64,000 nucleotides of DNA from the NCBI RefSeq assembly GCF_900496995.4, contig NC_044011.1:20802041-20866040 (forward strand), read 5' to 3'. Made by a program: the position numbers and the translations under genes. This DNA is from Aquila chrysaetos chrysaetos (Eukaryota > Chordata > Aves > Accipitriformes > Accipitridae). The notes below the pieces were generated by a model. The model worked only from the letters and a program-made list of their open reading frames with translations, ran no database searches and had not been told where the DNA came from. Positions 62,101-64,000 of the stretch are shown in pieces (the first letter of the stretch is position 1; the number at the start of each line of letters is the position of its first letter).

Positions 62101-63606
62101 AGCCACCCAGAAGAGCACAGGGCAAAGGACAGACATCTTTTTCTTTGAACTTGTATAAGACATAATACCAAATGCCAAAACAAGCTTTCTGCTGTCTGCA
62201 TACTGCTATCAGAAAATATCATGTATAGTTGAGACAAGGACCTGTTTGCATAGTTAGCCTGTTGTATCTAGAAAGGTTGGTTGTTGGAAGCATTATTTTT
62301 AGCCATGAAGATACAAGAGACACCTAACTTGCAATTCTTTGGGTGGGAAATGGAGAAACAACCCCTAGTTGCTGTAGCTTTGTTTTGTAGCTTAGTAGTT
62401 GTGTCAAATCCCCACTGAGAAGGACACAGGGAGTGCCACTGATAGTGTCTACAAGAAAAGTATAAATGCCACATTCCCTTCTTTTTGAGTTCTGTGTCTT
62501 TAAAACTTAATTTAAAACATTTTTTTCTATTCAAAGTCTGCCACTGCCACATTATTTGTGATCACAAATCTTGGTCTGTATGTCTCAGATTTTCAAGCAG
62601 CATCAGGGTATGATTAATCAAGTCAGAAATTGACACCAAACATCTGTTTGCTTTTTTAATCCAGCTGCTTTCCCATGCTGAAACTGTCATATGGTATTTA
62701 CAGTTTTATGGTACCCTGCAGGTCATTAAGTTCAGTCTGCTGTATTTCAAGGAACTTGTTTCATATAACCAGTTTCATAAAATGAACAAACCTCCATTGT
62801 AGTCAAAAGGACCCCAAGAAGGTTGTCTCCAAGCTTGCTCTGCTGATTAGGAATTAGCGGTGAGTTTTAATAGTTTGTTAAATGTCAGTGTTACACTCTA
62901 GTTCTCCGTAACTCTTTTTCTTCTCTGCAATCTATACCCAGGTATTTATAGAGAAAAAAACTGCATTCCTTTTCAAACTCTGCTTTGATAAGTTGAACAA
63001 ATCTGTTTTTTCTAGTTTCATATCACAGTCTCAGTTCTAGTGCATTTTTTGTCCTTTGAATTTATCATTCTTTAACAGAGTAATCAGAATGTATGACATT
63101 CTAGATGAGGATTCATAGTGACGCTACTATTTCCCTTTTCTATTAGAAACATTTCCACTGATGTATACTAGGGTTGCAGTTTTTAAAGCTACATTACACA
63201 AGAGGGTCATCGTCAGTTCTCAGGTACCTATGCATCCTCCTCCACCCTAGGCATTCCCAACTCCTACTTACAGGGGGACAGTTTTAAGGGTTTTTTTTCT
63301 AGGTTTTATTACTTTTTCTCAATACTAGTGTTAGACAAATAAATGTTAGTCTGGTGATGAGGAAGTCTTTGCCCATAGGGTTTGTGAGGAAGGTGGTGGT
63401 AAAGATGTACTTTCATAAAGAAAAGCCCCAGGTTTAAAAGGTTCTCTGACTTACCCTGAAACATCAGTCAGTACCTGTTGTGCCATGGCTCTGATTCTCC
63501 AATATTCAGCTTCAGCACTTGGCGAGAGGGAGGGGGCTGCCACCTTCACTTCACAGGCATCTCCACTAAAGCTTTCAGAACCACTGTGGAAATAGCCCAA
63601 CAGGTT
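56007..63606 (-). CDS. ARFGEF3: ARFGEF3 (BIG3), last four coding exons
   Basis: C-terminal quarter of ARF guanine-nucleotide exchange factor family member 3 (BIG3/KIAA1244), a large protein of the BIG/Sec7 family of about 2,170 residues in human. Exons on the minus strand are 63475-63606, 61761-61891, 56962-58180 and 56007-56198, together 1,674 bases giving 557 residues and TAA. All splice sites are GT-AG and phases agree (0, 2, 0). The segment lies C-terminal to the Sec7 domain. In the literature BIG3 acts at secretory granules and the Golgi, restrains hormone granule biogenesis and, in breast cancer cells, binds prohibitin-2. Its Sec7 domain is thought to lack exchange activity; none of that is testable here because the N-terminal exons lie beyond 64 kb. 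Identification is by sequence recognition and by SMIM28 following in the same orientation. Confidence 0.95.
56199..56961 (-). other. ARFGEF3 last intron (763 bp)
   Basis: Phase-0 intron between donor ATACAG|GTAGGA and acceptor TTTGTTTGTAG. No repeat or exon is recognised inside it. Confidence 0.85.
56962..58180 (-). CDS. ARFGEF3: ARFGEF3 large penultimate coding exon
   Basis: A 1,219-base exon, one base completing an arginine codon and then 406 codons. It starts after acceptor TATTCCTTTCAG and ends at donor CAG|GTAGGA. The first 130 residues or so are helical and HEAT-like (SLLSHQVLLQNLYDILLEEF, QNLAVIFDLLLDSYRTAREF). Then come a strongly acidic serine cluster (DDERSTDSSQQCSSEDEDIF), a conserved helix around DWGWLIKRLHKLCMELCNNY, a long low-complexity stretch rich in S, T, P, K and E (about 57250-57500) with many phosphorylation-type sites, and a lysine-rich helix (LMTEYKKRKQQQ). 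The frame is clean for its whole length, which argues for strong constraint. Confidence 0.96.
58181..61760 (-). other. ARFGEF3 intron (3.6 kb)
   Basis: Phase-2 intron, donor AGAAG|GTAAAA to acceptor TTCCTTTCAG. A T-rich run on the minus strand lies at 58219-58237, about 40 bases upstream of the acceptor. Other contents are short A runs (59622-59637, 61040-61053) and an (AACC)n patch near 58829. No exon is recognised in it. Confidence 0.85.
61761..61891 (-). CDS. ARFGEF3: ARFGEF3 coding exon
   Basis: 131 bases: 43 codons plus two bases. It starts V-F-M-L-E-T-Q-C-S-P after acceptor GTTTTCTAG and ends H-T-Q-R plus AG before donor GTAAAA, so the split codon AG|G gives arginine at the next exon. 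The QSCVLIIDLPPD segment is characteristic of the family member. Confidence 0.95.
61892..63474 (-). other. ARFGEF3 intron (1.6 kb)
   Basis: Phase-0 intron, donor CAACAG|GTACTG to acceptor GTTGTTTTCTAG. I see no repeat or exon in it. Confidence 0.85.
63475..63606 (-). CDS. ARFGEF3: ARFGEF3 coding exon (rightmost in window)
   Basis: 132 bases, 44 codons, both ends in phase 0. The acceptor is GTGTCTCTCTCTATAG with a long CT tract and the donor is CAG|GTACTG. It begins N-L-L-G-Y-F-H-S-G and ends R-A-M-A-Q-Q. The central AAPSLSPSAEAEYW stretch is proline- and alanine-rich, probably a linker. Earlier exons lie beyond the right edge. Confidence 0.93.
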
Positions 63607-63766
63607 CTATAGAGAGAGACACAACATCAGGCTTTTACTGTGTGTTAAATGAAGTCAGTGACTGTAGCGTTATCCAGCCTGTTTGTGTGTAATACAAGAT
63701 TCAGAGTGATCTGTCACATTACCGTCAGCCGGTCACATGCTATTTAGCATTTGATATATCTGATGC

Positions 63767-64000
63767 TGTCCTAGTTTCAGCTGGGATAGAGTTAACTGTC
63801 TTCCTAGTAGCTGGTACGGTGCTATGTTTTGAGTTCAGTATGAGAAGAATGTTGATAACACTGATGTTTTCAGTTGCTGCTAGTAGTGTTTAGACTAATG
63901 TCAAGGATTTTTCAGCTTCTCATGCCCAGCCAGCGAGAAAGCTGGAGGGGCACAAGAAGTTGGCACAGGACACAGCCAGGGCACCTGACCCAAACTGGCC
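63767..64000 (+). mobile_element. avian ERV LTR, 5' part, cut by window edge
   Basis: It opens TGTCCTAGTTTCAGCTGGGA and runs without a break to the window end (…GCACCTGACCCAAACTGGCC). The order of blocks matches an LTR family I know to be common in bird genomes. It lies in an ARFGEF3 intron, antisense to the gene. Whether it is a solo LTR or a provirus cannot be seen. Its first 45 bases match those of the 63-bp element at 11295. Confidence 0.85.

Overview
The window is vertebrate nuclear DNA, almost certainly from a bird and probably a neoavian. The evidence is CR1 LINE copies ending in the ATTCTATG octamer, LTRs of the type beginning TGTCCTGGTTTCRGCTGGGATAGAG that I know from bird genomes, split genes with GT-AG introns, and two genes recognisable by protein sequence. 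These are the last four coding exons of ARFGEF3 (BIG3) at 56.0-63.6 kb and a complete two-exon copy of the small membrane-protein gene SMIM28 at 26.4-33.5 kb, both on the minus strand. The order and orientation agree with my memory of human 6q23 (ARFGEF3, then SMIM28, then HEBP2). HEBP2 would therefore lie off the left edge; I found none of its exons here.

Layout. 1-7.6 kb: AT-rich DNA with no recognised gene. 7.64-14.06 kb: a degraded but nearly full-length endogenous retrovirus on the plus strand, with 5-bp target duplications, two LTRs, a tRNA-Ser-type primer site, gag, pro, RT/RNase H, an open integrase frame and an env remnant with CX6CC. Nested in its pol is a 63-bp miniature LTR of a different family with its own 5-bp duplication. 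14-19.8 kb: unannotated, with a small GC-box patch near 17.4 kb. 19.81-21.34 kb: a 5'-truncated CR1 with most of its reverse transcriptase. 23.6 kb: the 3' end of the second LTR family. 26.4-33.5 kb: SMIM28, with a CR1 tail in its intron. 33.6-49 kb: intergenic DNA with T/G-rich tracts, homopolymers, a very CpG-dense short patch at 37.87-37.99 kb, a CR1 tail at 39.4 kb and a promoter-like module at 43.3 kb. About 49-56 kb: probable long 3' UTR of ARFGEF3. 56-63.6 kb: ARFGEF3 3' coding exons; the gene continues beyond the right edge. 63.77-64.0 kb: the start of a third copy of the nested LTR family, in an ARFGEF3 intron.

The two host genes are transcribed in the same direction and nothing in the sequence says they are co-regulated. 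The most unusual items are the miniature LTR, apparently made by deletion between GCTGG repeats, and the combination of class III (ERV-L-like) pol, tRNA-Ser primer site and CX6CC env in one provirus. I see no prokaryotic-type system, CRISPR array, rRNA or tRNA gene. Coordinates of motifs were counted by hand and could be off by a base in places.
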